Source of the DNA: Nocardioides sp. YR527
GTDB taxonomy: Bacteria; Actinomycetota; Actinomycetes; Propionibacteriales; Nocardioidaceae
DNA: 64,000 nucleotides
Assembly (NCBI RefSeq): GCF_900101045.1
Contig: NZ_FNFN01000005.1
Coordinates: 1 to 64,000, forward strand
Direction: 5' to 3'
Within the stretch, counting starts at the first letter, position 1. Each line of letters opens with the position of its first letter. Positions 25,871 to 35,180 of the stretch are shown here, one piece after another. A program made the translations under genes and the position numbers. The notes below the pieces were generated by a model. That model was not told the DNA's origin. It was given only the letters and a program-made list of their open reading frames with translations, and did no database searches.

Positions 25871-26443
25871 TCACGCCCGCAGGGCCCGAAGCACCGCCCG
25901 CCCACGCGGCGAGAGGCGGTAGCCGACGGGGAGGGACTCGGTGAGGCCGAGCTCCTTGAGCCGGCGGATGTCGGCCTTGAACGGCTTCTTCTCCCGTCCG
26001 ATCGAGGCCGCGATCGTCTCGGCGAGCTCGCCGGGGCGGGCCTCGATGAGCTCCAGGTGCTCGCGCGTCCACGGGCCGCGGCGGCTGCGTCGGTCCATGT
26101 CGGCCAGCTTCGCGATCAGCGCGTCGGTCTCCTTCCTCCCCGGGCGCTTCGCGCGCAGGGCGACGCGCTCGTCGTCGCCTCCGTAGCGCATCTCGATGCG
26201 GTAGACCTCGCCGTCCTTGCGGGACAGGAAGGCCAGCAGGTCCTCCAGGGTCGTGCCCGCCCGCCGGGCATCCTCCTCGGTCAGCGTGTCGCAGGACACC
26301 GGCGAGACGGAGACGAACTCGACCACGCCCATCCGGGTGCGCTGGCGGCCGCCGGCGACATGCATCGGACGTTTCCAGCGGCGGAAGGCGAGGTCGACCT
26401 CGCCGGTGCGGATGCGTTCGAGGTCGGCGTTGGGGAACAGCAC
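25871..26443 (-). CDS. ASCH-like domain protein of unknown function
   Basis: A 190-aa protein (GTG start). The first ~70 residues (LFPNADLERIRTGEVDLAFR, then KRPMHVAGGRQRTRMGVVEF) resemble the ASCH/PUA-like beta-barrel proposed to bind RNA. The remainder is basic and helical, with WTREHLELIEARPG and a C-terminal winged-helix-like stretch (FKADIRRLKELGLTESLPVG then YRLSPRGRAVLRAL). A link to nucleic acid is plausible; no activity is known. It interrupts the conserved lysA-hom order and is bounded by the palindromic repeat. Confidence 0.75.
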   Translation of the reverse strand: MLFPNADLERIRTGEVDLAFRRWKRPMHVAGGRQRTRMGVVEFVSVSPVSCDTLTEEDARRAGTTLEDLLAFLSRKDGEVYRIEMRYGGDDERVALRAKRPGRKETDALIAKLADMDRRSRRGPWTREHLELIEARPGELAETIAASIGREKKPFKADIRRLKELGLTESLPVGYRLSPRGRAVLRALRA

Positions 26444-26511
26444 GCACCCATCAAACCGCGTGGCGCAGGAAATTCGGTTTCGCCTTCCCGAAATCCCGTG
26501 GTCCGTGAGCC

Positions 26512-26517
26512 TACGAT
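26512..26517 (+). promoter_or_regulatory. -10 box of leaderless transcript
   Basis: TACGAT, 7 bases before the ATG at 26525, with no ribosome site. Confidence 0.5.
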
Positions 26518-26524
26518 GGGGCGC

Positions 26525-27187
26525 ATGCCGAGGGGGGTCTACTCAGAGAGACCGCTCGCGACGCCGTCCCAGGCGCCGCGAGCGTCTGTCGCCCGGCTGA
26601 CGAAGGAGCGCCGCGACAGCGTGACCCGAGCGGCACAGACGTTCGGCTGGTCGGTGGTGACCGGCAAGGCCGCCGCGCAGCGGCCGGTGCGGTGGGAGGT
26701 GCTCGGGCCGGACGTACGTGCCGAACGCTGTGACCTCGTCGTCGACGGCACCTGCGACGGGATCCTCGTCGAGTACTGGCACGGCAAGGCGTCCCCCGGG
26801 AAAGGTCCCTGGCGGCCGGCGCGCTGGGTGGTGGTGCGGGTCCCCGCCCACCTGCCGAAGACGGCAGCGATGATCGGCCTCTCGCCCGGCTCGGGCAACG
26901 CCGGCACCGGCCGCGTGCCCACGCCGGTCTTCTTCCCGCCGGAGTTCCGTGCCAAGACCAACGTGACCACGCCCGACGGTGCCGTCATCGCCGCCGAGGA
27001 GGAGCACGCTCGCTCACTGTCCCGGTTCGCCAGCCACGTCGTCGACGAGCGGCTGTGGGTGGTGGCCCGCGACGACGCGATCACGGTCACCACCGACGTG
27101 GAGCCGGACGCGGAGGAGCTGCTCCGTCGCGTACGTCTGGCGCGCGATGTCGCCGTGGTGCTCCGGCCGATCGTGGAGCTCGCCTGA
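26525..27187 (+). CDS. Hypothetical protein in the lysA-hom interval
   Basis: A 220-aa cytoplasmic protein that I do not recognise. It has a basic N-terminal helix (ARLTKERRDSVTRAAQ, ~residues 21-36), a mixed alpha/beta middle with RCDLVVDGTCDGILVEYWHG (~residues 68-87), a Gly/Pro-rich segment, and an alternating C-terminal section (RLWVVARDDAITVTTDVEPD). No signal peptide or membrane segment is present. Codon use is like that of its neighbours. An in-frame ATG at 26516 lies inside the -10 box, so 26525 is preferred. Confidence 0.65.
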   Translation: MPRGVYSERPLATPSQAPRASVARLTKERRDSVTRAAQTFGWSVVTGKAAAQRPVRWEVLGPDVRAERCDLVVDGTCDGILVEYWHGKASPGKGPWRPARWVVVRVPAHLPKTAAMIGLSPGSGNAGTGRVPTPVFFPPEFRAKTNVTTPDGAVIAAEEEHARSLSRFASHVVDERLWVVARDDAITVTTDVEPDAEELLRRVRLARDVAVVLRPIVELA

Positions 27188-27256
27188 GGCTGAGCTCATC
27201 CAAGGCTTGGGGAAAGCCCTTGACCTCAAGTGAGCTTGAGCATGTTGACTCGAGAC

Positions 27257-28216
27257 ATGCGAGCGATCAGACAGCACGAGTTCGGCGGCCCGGAGGTCCT
27301 GCGCCTCGAGGAGGTGCCCGACCCGACACCAGGCCCGGGTCAGGTACGCATCAGGGTGGAGGCCGCGGGCATCCACCGACTCGACACCTCGATCCGAGCG
27401 GCCGACCTGCCACCGACGATGCCGCGACCGGAGCTCCCGATGACTCCCGGCCGCGAGGTCGCCGGCGTGGTCGACGAGGTCGGTGAGGGCGTCGACGCGA
27501 CCTGGCTGGGCGCGAAGGTCGTCGCGCATCTCGGTCCGGGAAGCAGCGGCGGCTACGCCGAGCTCGCGGTCGCCGACGAGACCCAGCTCTATCTACGCCC
27601 CGACGGGCTCGAGTCGGCCGAGGCCGTGGCCGCGATCGGCACCGGTCGCACCTCGGCCGCGGTGCTCGAGGCCGCCCAGATCAGTCCCGACGACGTCGTC
27701 GTCGTCACCTCGGCGGCCGGTGGCATGGGCGCGATCCTGCTCCAGGGCATCCGCAACGCGGGCGCTCGCGCGGTCGGCCTCGCGGGCTCCGACGCCAAGC
27801 TCGAGATCGCCCGTGGCTTCGGCGCACAGACGGCGATCGACTACCGCACCGACGGCTGGTTGGAGAGGCTTCGCGCCGAGGAGCCCCGGATCACGGTCCT
27901 TCTCGACGGGCTCGGGGGTGAGGTACCCAGGCAGGTCTACGCCCACCTCGAACCGGAGGGGCGGATGGTCCGGTTCTCCGGCGACCAGGACGGCTACGAG
28001 GGCGCCGCGAAGATCGTCGACATCCTCGGCCCCTGGGTCCAGGGCCGGATCAAGGAGTTCGAGCAGGTCTCGCTCGAGGCCGCCGCGGACGGCACCCGCA
28101 GGCCGTACGTCGGATCGAGGTTCCCTCTTGCCGAGGCCTCGGCGGCCCATGCGGCCCTCGAGAGCCGTGAGACGACGGGGAAGGTCGTCCTGGTGACGCG
28201 GTCGAGCGGGTTGTGA
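27257..28216 (+). CDS. Quinone oxidoreductase-like zinc-binding dehydrogenase (MDR)
   Basis: A 319-aa medium-chain reductase. The N-terminal GroES-like domain starts MRAIRQHEFGGPEVLRLEEV, typical of NADPH:quinone oxidoreductases (Qor), with PGREVAGVVDEVG (~residue 63). The cofactor domain has VVVTSAAGGMGAILLQGIRN (~residue 154). There are no structural zinc cysteines, so the Qor/enoyl-reductase class fits better than alcohol dehydrogenase. ATG 27242 is an in-frame alternative start. The stop codon lies inside the left arm of a terminator hairpin. Confidence 0.87.
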   Translation: MRAIRQHEFGGPEVLRLEEVPDPTPGPGQVRIRVEAAGIHRLDTSIRAADLPPTMPRPELPMTPGREVAGVVDEVGEGVDATWLGAKVVAHLGPGSSGGYAELAVADETQLYLRPDGLESAEAVAAIGTGRTSAAVLEAAQISPDDVVVVTSAAGGMGAILLQGIRNAGARAVGLAGSDAKLEIARGFGAQTAIDYRTDGWLERLRAEEPRITVLLDGLGGEVPRQVYAHLEPEGRMVRFSGDQDGYEGAAKIVDILGPWVQGRIKEFEQVSLEAAADGTRRPYVGSRFPLAEASAAHAALESRETTGKVVLVTRSSGL

Positions 28217-28255
28217 AGCTGAGAGTGACCTATGGGCCACTCTCAGCTTCACAAC
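28210..28255 (+). terminator. Hairpin terminator after the Qor-like gene
   Basis: GTTGTGAAGCTGAGAGTG and CACTCTCAGCTTCACAAC are perfect 18-bp arms with a 10-base loop. The gene's stop codon is inside the left arm. There is no U-tract. Confidence 0.75.
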
Positions 28256-28310
28256 TCCGCCCAGGTGTCCGCGCCTAGAGCGGAAGTCGGACCCTGGAGG
28301 CTGTCCCGGA

Positions 28311-28316
28311 TACCCT
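28311..28316 (+). promoter_or_regulatory. -10 box of leaderless hom transcript
   Basis: TACCCT, 7 bases before the GTG at 28324. This is the probable promoter of the hom-thrC-thrB operon. Confidence 0.55.
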
Positions 28317-28323
28317 TGGGCGC

Positions 28324-29637
28324 GTGAGCAGCAACAAGACGACCGCGCACGCCGTCGATCCCTTGGGCGTCGCCGTCCTCGGTTGCGGTGTGGTGGGGTC
28401 CCAGGTGGTCCGGCTCCTGCTCGAGGGCGACGCGGATCTCGCCGCCAGAGTGGGTGCGCCGCTGGAGATCAGGGGCGTGGCCGTACGTCGCCTCGACGCT
28501 CCTCGCGACGTCGAGGTGCCCGCCGAGCTGCTCACCACGGATGCCCATGGCCTGGTCGCCCGCGACGACGTCGACCTCGTGATCGAGGTGATCGGCGGCA
28601 TCGAGCCGGCCCGCGGGCTCATCCTCGAGGCGCTGGAGAGCGGCGCCAGCGTCGTGACCGCCAACAAGGCCCTGCTCGCCGAGGACGGCCCGACGCTCTA
28701 CGAGGCCGCCGAGAAGGCCGGCACCGACCTCTACTACGAGGCCGCCGTCGCCGGCGCGATCCCGATTCTCCGCCCCCTGCGCGACTCGCTGGTCGGCGAC
28801 CACGTCACCAAGGTGATGGGCATCGTCAACGGCACCACCAACTACATCCTCGACAAGATGGACACCTACGGTGCCGGCTTCGAGGAGGCCCTCGCCGAGG
28901 CTCAGGAGCTGGGCTACGCCGAGGCCGACCCGACCGCCGACGTCGAGGGCTTCGACGCCGCCGCCAAAGCCGCCATCCTGGCGAGCCTCGCCTTCCACAC
29001 CCGGGTGACCGCCAGCGACGTCTACCGCGAGGGCATCACCGAGGTGACCGCCGGCGACGTCGCCTCGGCCAAGGCCATGGGCAGCGTCGTCAAGCTGCTC
29101 GCGATCGCCGAGCTCGACGGCGACGACGTCTCAGCGAGAGTCCACCCGGTGATGATCCCGCGCACCCACGCGCTGGCGACCGTCCGCGGCGCCTACAACG
29201 CCGTCTTCGTCGAGTCCGCCTCGGCCGGCGACCTGATGTTCTACGGCCAGGGCGCCGGCGGCGACCCCACCGCGAGCGCCGTCCTGGGCGACCTGGTCAC
29301 GATCGCCCGCAACAAGGTCCTCGGCACCCGTGGCTTCGGCGAGTCCGCCTACGCCGCCCGCGCGGTGCGCCCGATGGGCGAGACCGTCACCCGCTACCAC
29401 GTCAGCCTCGACGTGGCCGACAAGGCCGGCGTGCTCGCCGCCGTCGCGACCGCCTTCTCCGAGCACGGCGTCTCGATCAAGGCCGTACGTCAAGAAGGCA
29501 GGGGAGAGGACGCCCAGCTCGTCGTCGTCTCCCACGAGGCCCCCGATGCCGCGCTCGCGGCGACCGTGCAGCACCTGCGCGAGATGGAGTTCGTCCGCGA
29601 CGTCGCCTCGGTGATGCGCGTAGAAGGAGCAGTCTGA
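28324..29637 (+). CDS. hom: Homoserine dehydrogenase
   Basis: A 437-aa enzyme reducing aspartate semialdehyde to homoserine, the branch point to threonine and methionine. The NAD(P) motif is AVLGCGVVGSQVV (~residue 19); SVVTANKALLAEDG (~residue 115) and GIVNGTTNYIL (~residue 168) are catalytic-domain signatures. The C-terminal ~85 residues are an ACT domain (HVSLDVADKAGVLAAVATAF), the usual site of threonine feedback. The GTG start fits a leaderless mRNA. It overlaps thrC by one base (TGATG). Confidence 0.97.
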   Translation: MSSNKTTAHAVDPLGVAVLGCGVVGSQVVRLLLEGDADLAARVGAPLEIRGVAVRRLDAPRDVEVPAELLTTDAHGLVARDDVDLVIEVIGGIEPARGLILEALESGASVVTANKALLAEDGPTLYEAAEKAGTDLYYEAAVAGAIPILRPLRDSLVGDHVTKVMGIVNGTTNYILDKMDTYGAGFEEALAEAQELGYAEADPTADVEGFDAAAKAAILASLAFHTRVTASDVYREGITEVTAGDVASAKAMGSVVKLLAIAELDGDDVSARVHPVMIPRTHALATVRGAYNAVFVESASAGDLMFYGQGAGGDPTASAVLGDLVTIARNKVLGTRGFGESAYAARAVRPMGETVTRYHVSLDVADKAGVLAAVATAFSEHGVSIKAVRQEGRGEDAQLVVVSHEAPDAALAATVQHLREMEFVRDVASVMRVEGAV

Positions 29638-30704
29638 TGACGACCAGTCAGTGGCGAGGCGTGATCGAGGAATACCGCACCCTCCTCGACATCCCCCAGG
29701 ACACCCCGGCGGTGACGCTCGGCGAGGGTGGCACCCCGCTGGTCCACTCCGAGTGGCTCTCCGGGGCCACCAAGGGTGAGGTGTGGCTGAAGGTCGAGGG
29801 CCAGAACCCGACCGGCTCGTTCAAGGACCGCGGCATGACCGCGGCCATCTCGGTCGCCGTCCACGAGGGTGCCAAGGCGGTCGTCTGCGCCTCCACCGGC
29901 AACACGAGCGCCTCGATGGCCGCCTACGCCGCCAAGGCCGGGATCACCCCGGTCGTGCTCGTCCCCAACGGCAAGATCAGTGCCGCCAAGATGGCCCAGG
30001 CGCTGGTCCACGGCGCCGAGGTGGTCAAGGTACGCGGCAACTTCGACGACTGCCTCAAGCTCTCCCGCGCGCTCGCCGACAGCTACCCGGTCGCGCTGGT
30101 CAACTCCGTCAACCCGGTCCGCCTCGAGGGCCAGAAGACGGCGGCCTTCGAGGTCGTCGACCGTCTCGGTGACGCCCCCGACTACCACCTGATGCCCATC
30201 GGCAACGCCGGCAACCTGTCGGCCTATTGGCTCGGCTACGAGCAGTACGCTGCGGCCGGCCACGCCACCAAGACCCCGGTCATGCGCGCCTTCCAGGCCG
30301 AGGGCGCGGCCCCGCTCGTGCTCGGCCACCCGGTCGAGCACCCGGAGACCAAAGCGACCGCGATCCGCATCGGCAACCCGGCCTCGTGGCAGCTCGCCGA
30401 GGCCGCCGCCGAGAAGTCCGGTGGCCGTTTCCGCGCGCTCTCCGACGACCAGATCCTCTCCGCCCAGGCCCAGCTGGCCCGCAACGACGGCGTCTTCGTC
30501 GAGCCCGCCTCGGCCGCCGGCGTCGCCGGGCTCCTCGCCGACCTCGAGGCGGGGGAGACCTACGCCGGAGCCACCACGGTCATCACCGTGACCGGTCACG
30601 GGCTCAAGGACACCGCCACCGCGCTGGAGTTCTTCGGTGAGCTGCCCGAGATCATCATCGACGCCGACCTCGAGGCCGCGGCGGCCGCAGCCGGGCTCGC
30701 GTAG
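29637..30704 (+). CDS. thrC: Threonine synthase
   Basis: A 355-aa fold-type II PLP enzyme converting O-phosphohomoserine to threonine. The PLP lysine is in NPTGSFKDRGMT (~residue 62), the phosphate-binding loop is PIGNAGNLSAYW (~residue 188), and TVTGHGLKDT closes the active site. This is the compact class without the long N-terminal domain. AAGGAG precedes the ATG by 8 bases, and the start overlaps the hom stop. The frame is open through hom, but that upstream stretch is hom read out of frame. Confidence 0.97.
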   Translation: MTTSQWRGVIEEYRTLLDIPQDTPAVTLGEGGTPLVHSEWLSGATKGEVWLKVEGQNPTGSFKDRGMTAAISVAVHEGAKAVVCASTGNTSASMAAYAAKAGITPVVLVPNGKISAAKMAQALVHGAEVVKVRGNFDDCLKLSRALADSYPVALVNSVNPVRLEGQKTAAFEVVDRLGDAPDYHLMPIGNAGNLSAYWLGYEQYAAAGHATKTPVMRAFQAEGAAPLVLGHPVEHPETKATAIRIGNPASWQLAEAAAEKSGGRFRALSDDQILSAQAQLARNDGVFVEPASAAGVAGLLADLEAGETYAGATTVITVTGHGLKDTATALEFFGELPEIIIDADLEAAAAAAGLA

Positions 30705-30707
30705 CTC

Positions 30708-31610
30708 ATGACGTTCGTAGAAGGCCCCGTCACCGTCACCGTCCCGGCCACCTCCGCCAACCTCGGTCCCGGCTACGACTCGCTCGGGCTGGCGCTCGAC
30801 CTGCGTGACGAGCTCACCGGCGAGGTCATCGAGGAGGGCCTGGAGGTCACCGTCGAGGGTGCGGGCGAGGGCACGGTCCCGCTCGATGAGTCGCACCTCG
30901 TCGTACGCTCGATGCGGGCCGCCTTCGAGATCATCGGCAAGCAGCCGGCCGGTCTGCGGCTGCACTGCCACAACCGGATCCCGCACGCGCGTGGGCTGGG
31001 CTCGTCCTCGGCCGCGATCATCGGCGGCCTCGTGCTCGCTCGTGCCCTGGTCGCCGGGGGAGAGCTGATCCTCGACGACGACACGCTCTTCCAGAAGGCC
31101 GCCGAGATCGAGGGTCACCCCGACAACGTCGCGCCCGCATTCCACGGCGGCTTCACGATCGCGGGTGACGATGACGGCTTCTTCGCCGTCCGCACCGCCG
31201 TCGACCCGAGGGTCAGCGTCGTCGTGTTCGTCCCCGCGACCGGCGTCGAGACCAAGGCTGCCCGCGGGCTGCTGCCCGAGACCGTCCCGCACTCCGACGC
31301 GGCGGCCGACGCGGGACGTACGGCCCTCCTGGTCGCGGCGCTGAGCGATGCGCCCGAACACCTGCACCGTGCCACCCGCGACTTCCTGCACCAGGAGTAC
31401 CGACGACCCGCGATGCCGGAGTCGCTCGCCCTGGTCGACGAGCTGCGCGCCGACGGCGTCGCCGCGATCGTCTCCGGCGCCGGGCCCACGGTCCTGGCGT
31501 TCAGCAGCGGCGTCGAGTCGGCCGAGACGACCAAGCTCACCACCCGCTGTCCCGAGGGCTGGGCCTGCCATGCGCTGAGCGTCGACATGGACGGCGTACG
31601 CATCCTCTGA
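30708..31610 (+). CDS. thrB: Homoserine kinase
   Basis: A 300-aa GHMP kinase that makes O-phosphohomoserine for ThrC. The ATP loop ARGLGSSSAAIIGG lies near residue 94. PATSANLGPGYDSLGLALDL at the N-terminus and the C-terminal GAGPTVLAFSS motif are typical. It starts 3 bases after thrC and ends the threonine operon. No terminator hairpin is obvious before rho. Confidence 0.96.
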   Translation: MTFVEGPVTVTVPATSANLGPGYDSLGLALDLRDELTGEVIEEGLEVTVEGAGEGTVPLDESHLVVRSMRAAFEIIGKQPAGLRLHCHNRIPHARGLGSSSAAIIGGLVLARALVAGGELILDDDTLFQKAAEIEGHPDNVAPAFHGGFTIAGDDDGFFAVRTAVDPRVSVVVFVPATGVETKAARGLLPETVPHSDAAADAGRTALLVAALSDAPEHLHRATRDFLHQEYRRPAMPESLALVDELRADGVAAIVSGAGPTVLAFSSGVESAETTKLTTRCPEGWACHALSVDMDGVRIL

Positions 31611-31810
31611 CCCGCGTTCCGGGCCCCTGCTGTGAGGGGTGCCATGCGTGTTAGCCTGGGAATACATCCGTTGGGCCGTTCAGGCCTGCGGGCGTGCTAT
31701 CCCCCTTTCGTGCCGTGCCACTTCGTTGGCGCGCATCGGTGCGTCAGGGGTTCTGACAAACGAGCCGTCGGCGTCGTACGCCGATCGGCGATACGTGGGA
31801 AAGGACTCAC
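31611..31810 (+). promoter_or_regulatory. rho leader region with hairpin and overlapping upstream reading frame
   Basis: About 200 bases lie between thrB and rho. TAGCCT near 31655 fits a -10 box. TCGGCGT (31768-31774) and ACGCCGA (31778-31784) form a tight hairpin about 25 bases before the rho start. A reading frame from 31632 (or ATG 31644), rich in Arg and Gly, ends at 31814 so that its stop overlaps the rho GTG. rho is autoregulated in other bacteria, so a leader control element is plausible, but its mechanism here is unknown. Confidence 0.4.
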
Positions 31811-33601
31811 GTGACTGAAACCATGGAATCCACTGCGCCGGAGCCGAACGCAGCCCCGAAGAAGCGCGGTGGCCTTGGCGGAATGCTCCTCGCCGACCTC
31901 AAGGCGATGGCGAACGGAATGGGTATCAGCGGGGCGAACTCGATGAAGAAGGCCCAGCTGATCGAAGCGATCAAGGCTGCGCAGAGCAGCCGTGCGCAGT
32001 CGGCGCCGGCGGAGCGGGCCGAGAAGCCTGCCGCCGAGAAGCCCGTTGCTGAGAAGCCTGCCGCCGAGAAGCCTGCGGAGAAGACCGCAGAGAAGCCGGC
32101 CGAGACGGCCGAGAAGCCCGCGGAGAAGTCCGCCGAGGCTGCTGACGCCGGTAACGAGGGCGCCCAGCGCCCGCGTCGCCAGCGCAACCAGAACAAGAGC
32201 GGTGGTCAGGCCGGTCAGAGTGGCCAGTCCGGCCAGGGCGGTCAGGGTGGCCAGTCCGGTCAGCCCACCGGCGGTGGCCAGGGCAAGGGTCCGGTCAAGG
32301 CCGGGCAGCCCGCCGCCGAGAAGAAGAACGAGGACGCCCAGAAGGAGCGGTCGGCCGAATCGGCCGACGACGCGGGCGATGACGACGGCGAGGGTGGCAG
32401 CCGCCGCAACCGCCGCCGCCGTGGCCGCGATCGCGACCGCAACCGCCCGGGCCGCGGCGAGCCCGACACGACCGTCCTCGAGGACGACGTGCTCGTGCCC
32501 GCGGCAGGCATCCTGGACGTACTCGACAACTACGCCTTCGTCCGCACCTCCGGCTACCTGCCCGGACCCGACGACGTCTACCTCTCCCTGTCGCTGGTCA
32601 AGCGTCTCGGCCTGCGCCGTGGCGACGCGATCGTCGGTCAGGTGCGCCAGCCCCGTGAGGGCGAGCGCAAGGAGAAGTACAACCCGATGGTGCGCATCGA
32701 CTCGGTCAACGGTGCCGACCCCGAGGTCGCCAAGCACCGCGTCGAGTTCGACAAGCTGGCGCCGGTCCACCCCGACCAGCGACTGCGCCTCGAAGGCGGT
32801 TCCGACCCGGTCACCGGCCGCGTCATCGACCTGATCTCGCCGATCGGCAAGGGCCAGCGCGGCCTGATCGCCTCGCCGTCGAAGGCGGGCAAGACGACCG
32901 TCCTGCAGGCGATCGCCGGCGCGATCACGGCCAACAACCCCGAGTGCCACCTGATGGTCGTGCTCGTCGACGAGCGCCCGGAGGAGGTCACCGACTTCGA
33001 GCGCAGCGTCAAGGGCGAGGTCATCGCCTCCACCTTCGACCGTCAGCCTGCCGACCACACCGTGGTGGCCGAGCTGGCGATCGAGCGGGCCAAGCGCCTG
33101 GTCGAGCTCGGCCACGACGTGGTCGTCCTGCTCGACGGGCTGACCCGCCTGGGCAAGGCGTACAACCTCTCCGTCCCGGCCTCGGGCCGCATCCTCGGTG
33201 GCGGCGTCGACTCCGCGGCGCTCTACCCGACCAAGCGGTTCTTCGGCGCGGCCCGCAACGTGGAGGACGGCGGCTCGCTGACCATCCTCGCCACGGCCGC
33301 GGTCGAGACCGGGTCGAAGACCGACGAGATCATCTTCGACGCGTTCAAGGACACCGCCAACTCCGAGCTGCGCCTGAGCGAGGAGTACGCGGAGGCCGGG
33401 ATCTTCCCCGCCGTCGACGTCAGCGCCTCCGGCACCCGCCGCGACGACCTGCTCTTCGCCGGTGGCGAGGGCGACGCGGTGCGCAAGCTGCGTGCCTCGC
33501 TGGCCACGCTCGACGGTGCCAAGGCCGCCTCGGTGCTGGTCGACAAGGTCGCCGGTTCGGCCACCAACATGGTGCTCCTCAACGAGGTCGCCAAGAGCTG
33601 A
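31811..33601 (+). CDS. rho: Transcription termination factor Rho (actinobacterial form with long insert)
   Basis: A 596-aa hexameric RNA helicase. Order: N-terminal helical Rho_N domain ([15 protein letters not shown] and on, residues ~20-58), a low-complexity insert (~60-215) rich first in Glu/Lys/Ala-Pro repeats, then Gly/Gln, then Arg, the CSD RNA-binding domain ([20 protein letters not shown]), and the RecA-like ATPase with [12 protein letters not shown] (Walker A, ~residue 361) and [11 protein letters not shown] (Walker B). The insert is the actinobacterial hallmark that gives extra RNA binding and phase separation in some species. GTG start with AAGGA 9 bases before it. Confidence 0.97.
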   Translation: MTETMESTAPEPNAAPKKRGGLGGMLLADLKAMANGMGISGANSMKKAQLIEAIKAAQSSRAQSAPAERAEKPAAEKPVAEKPAAEKPAEKTAEKPAETAEKPAEKSAEAADAGNEGAQRPRRQRNQNKSGGQAGQSGQSGQGGQGGQSGQPTGGGQGKGPVKAGQPAAEKKNEDAQKERSAESADDAGDDDGEGGSRRNRRRRGRDRDRNRPGRGEPDTTVLEDDVLVPAAGILDVLDNYAFVRTSGYLPGPDDVYLSLSLVKRLGLRRGDAIVGQVRQPREGERKEKYNPMVRIDSVNGADPEVAKHRVEFDKLAPVHPDQRLRLEGGSDPVTGRVIDLISPIGKGQRGLIASPSKAGKTTVLQAIAGAITANNPECHLMVVLVDERPEEVTDFERSVKGEVIASTFDRQPADHTVVAELAIERAKRLVELGHDVVVLLDGLTRLGKAYNLSVPASGRILGGGVDSAALYPTKRFFGAARNVEDGGSLTILATAAVETGSKTDEIIFDAFKDTANSELRLSEEYAEAGIFPAVDVSASGTRRDDLLFAGGEGDAVRKLRASLATLDGAKAASVLVDKVAGSATNMVLLNEVAKS

Positions 33602-33611
33602 GTGTGGTGTC

Positions 33612-33649
33612 CGCCTGGGGCCGTCGGGAATTATTGGCGGCCCCAGGCG
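33612..33649 (+). terminator. Hairpin terminator after rho
   Basis: CGCCTGGGGCCG and CGGCCCCAGGCG are perfect 12-bp arms with a 14-base loop, 11 bases after the rho stop. A -10-like TACACT follows at 33656-33661 and may start rpmE transcription. Confidence 0.8.
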
Positions 33650-33734
33650 TTCACATACACTGAATCCTCGGTGCCGGTTCACGTCCCGCAACCTGCGGCG
33701 GCGACCCGGAGCCCCATGTCTTGAGAGGAACCTC

Positions 33735-33947
33735 ATGAAGTCCGACATCCACCCGACGTACGTCGAGACCCAGGTCACCTGCACCTGCGGCAACTCCTTC
33801 ACGACCCGCAGCACCGTGGCCGAGGGCGCCATCCGCGCCGACGTGTGCTCCAACTGCCACCCGTTCTACACGGGCAAGCAGAAGATCCTCGACACCGGCG
33901 GTCGCGTGGCTCGCTTCGAGGCTCGCTTCGGCAAGCGCAACAAGTAG
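33735..33947 (+). CDS. rpmE: 50S ribosomal protein L31 (zinc-binding form)
   Basis: A 70-aa ribosomal protein. The zinc site is intact: CTCGNSF (Cys at residues 16 and 18) and [10 protein letters not shown] (Cys ~37 and ~40), so this is the C+ form replaced by a zinc-free paralogue under zinc starvation. GAGAGGAA lies 7 bases before the ATG. It sits between rho and prfA, as is usual. Confidence 0.97.
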   Translation: MKSDIHPTYVETQVTCTCGNSFTTRSTVAEGAIRADVCSNCHPFYTGKQKILDTGGRVARFEARFGKRNK

Positions 33948-33955
33948 CTGCTTCC

Positions 33956-33992
33956 CAGCGCCGGCCCCCGCATCTGCGGGTGGCCGGCGCTG
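33956..33992 (+). terminator. Hairpin terminator after rpmE
   Basis: CAGCGCCGGCC and GGCCGGCGCTG are perfect 11-bp arms; CCCGCA/TGCGGG extends the stem inside the loop. It is followed by GTGTGTTT. Confidence 0.8.
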
Positions 33993-34033
33993 GTGTGTTT
34001 GGAGGGTTCACCGGCGTACGAAGCGAGGCGGAG

Positions 34034-35113
34034 ATGTCACAGTTTGAAGCGGTCGAAGGACTCATCGACGAGCACGTCGGGCTGGAGAAACGGCTCGCCG
34101 AGCCGGAGACCCATGCCGACGCGCGCCTGGCGAAGAAGCTCAACCAGAGGTACGCCGAGCTGAGCTCGATCATCGACGCCTACCGCTCCTGGCAGCAGCT
34201 CGGTGACGACATCGAGGCCGCCCGCGAGCTGGCGGGGGAGGACGCCGCGTTCGCCGAGGAGGCCGAGGCGCTGGTGCCGCAGCGGGAGGAGGCCGAGGAG
34301 CGGCTGCGCCGTCTGCTCGTGCCCCGCGACCCGACCGACGACAAGGACGCCATCCTCGAGGTGAAGTCGGGGGAGGGCGGCGAGGAGTCGGCGCTGTTCG
34401 CCGGCGACCTGCTGCGGATGTACACCCGCTATGCCGAGCGTCAGGGCTGGAAGCTCGAGTTCCTCGACGCCAACGAGTCCGACCTCGGCGGCTACAAGTC
34501 GGTCACCGTGGCGGTGAAGGCGAAGGGGACCTCAGAGCCTGGCCGGGCGCCCTATGCGCTGCTCAAGTTCGAGGGCGGCGTGCACCGTGTCCAGCGGGTG
34601 CCGGTCACCGAGTCGCAGGGCCGCGTGCACACCTCGGCCGCCGGCGTCCTGGTGGTTCCCGAGGCCGAGCCCATCGATGTCGAGATCAACGACAACGACC
34701 TCCGCATCGACGTCTACCGCTCCTCTGGCCCCGGTGGCCAGTCGGTCAACACCACCGACTCGGCGGTCCGGATCACCCACGTCCCCACCGGCATCGTCGT
34801 CTCCATGCAGAACGAGAAGTCGCAGCTGCAGAACAAGGAGCAGGCCATGCGCGTGCTCCGCTCGCGCCTGCTCCAGGCAGCCCAGGACGCTGCCGACGCG
34901 GAGGCCTCCGACGCCCGCCGTTCCCAGGTGCGCACGGTCGACCGCTCCGAGCGCATCCGCACCTACAACTTCCCGGAGAACCGCATCTCCGACCACCGCA
35001 CCGGCTACAAGTCCTACAACCTCGACCAGGTCCTCGACGGCGACCTGGAGCCGGTGATCGGGAGCGCGGTCGACGCCGACCTGGCTGCCCGTCTGGCCTC
35101 GCTCGACTCCTGA
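34034..35113 (+). CDS. prfA: Peptide chain release factor 1
   Basis: A 359-aa class I release factor reading UAA and UAG. The codon-recognition tripeptide is PVT in [10 protein letters not shown] (~residue 190), and the peptidyl-tRNA hydrolysis motif GGQ is in [20 protein letters not shown] (~residue 235), the glutamine methylated by PrmC. GAGGCGGAG precedes the ATG. The frame is open upstream, but the family N-terminus begins at [10 protein letters not shown]. prmC is normally directly downstream, but here an antisense gene lies between. Confidence 0.97.
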   Translation: MSQFEAVEGLIDEHVGLEKRLAEPETHADARLAKKLNQRYAELSSIIDAYRSWQQLGDDIEAARELAGEDAAFAEEAEALVPQREEAEERLRRLLVPRDPTDDKDAILEVKSGEGGEESALFAGDLLRMYTRYAERQGWKLEFLDANESDLGGYKSVTVAVKAKGTSEPGRAPYALLKFEGGVHRVQRVPVTESQGRVHTSAAGVLVVPEAEPIDVEINDNDLRIDVYRSSGPGGQSVNTTDSAVRITHVPTGIVVSMQNEKSQLQNKEQAMRVLRSRLLQAAQDAADAEASDARRSQVRTVDRSERIRTYNFPENRISDHRTGYKSYNLDQVLDGDLEPVIGSAVDADLAARLASLDS

Positions 35114-35124
35114 GCCGCTCAACG

Positions 35125-35161
35125 CCGAAGGGCGCAGTCACCAGGTGACTGCGCCCTTCGG
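35125..35161. terminator. Bidirectional hairpin after prfA
   Basis: CCGAAGGGCGCAGTCACC and its exact inverse copy flank one central base, giving an 18-bp perfect stem between two convergent genes. Confidence 0.85.
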
Positions 35162-35180
35162 TCGGCTCATCGGGGCGTGC

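Noticed and set aside
28383..30704. 773-codon frame that would make a long N-terminal extension of threonine synthase
   Set aside because: The first ~420 codons are hom in another frame (Arg/Gly-rich); ThrC has a good ribosome site and family N-terminus at 29637.
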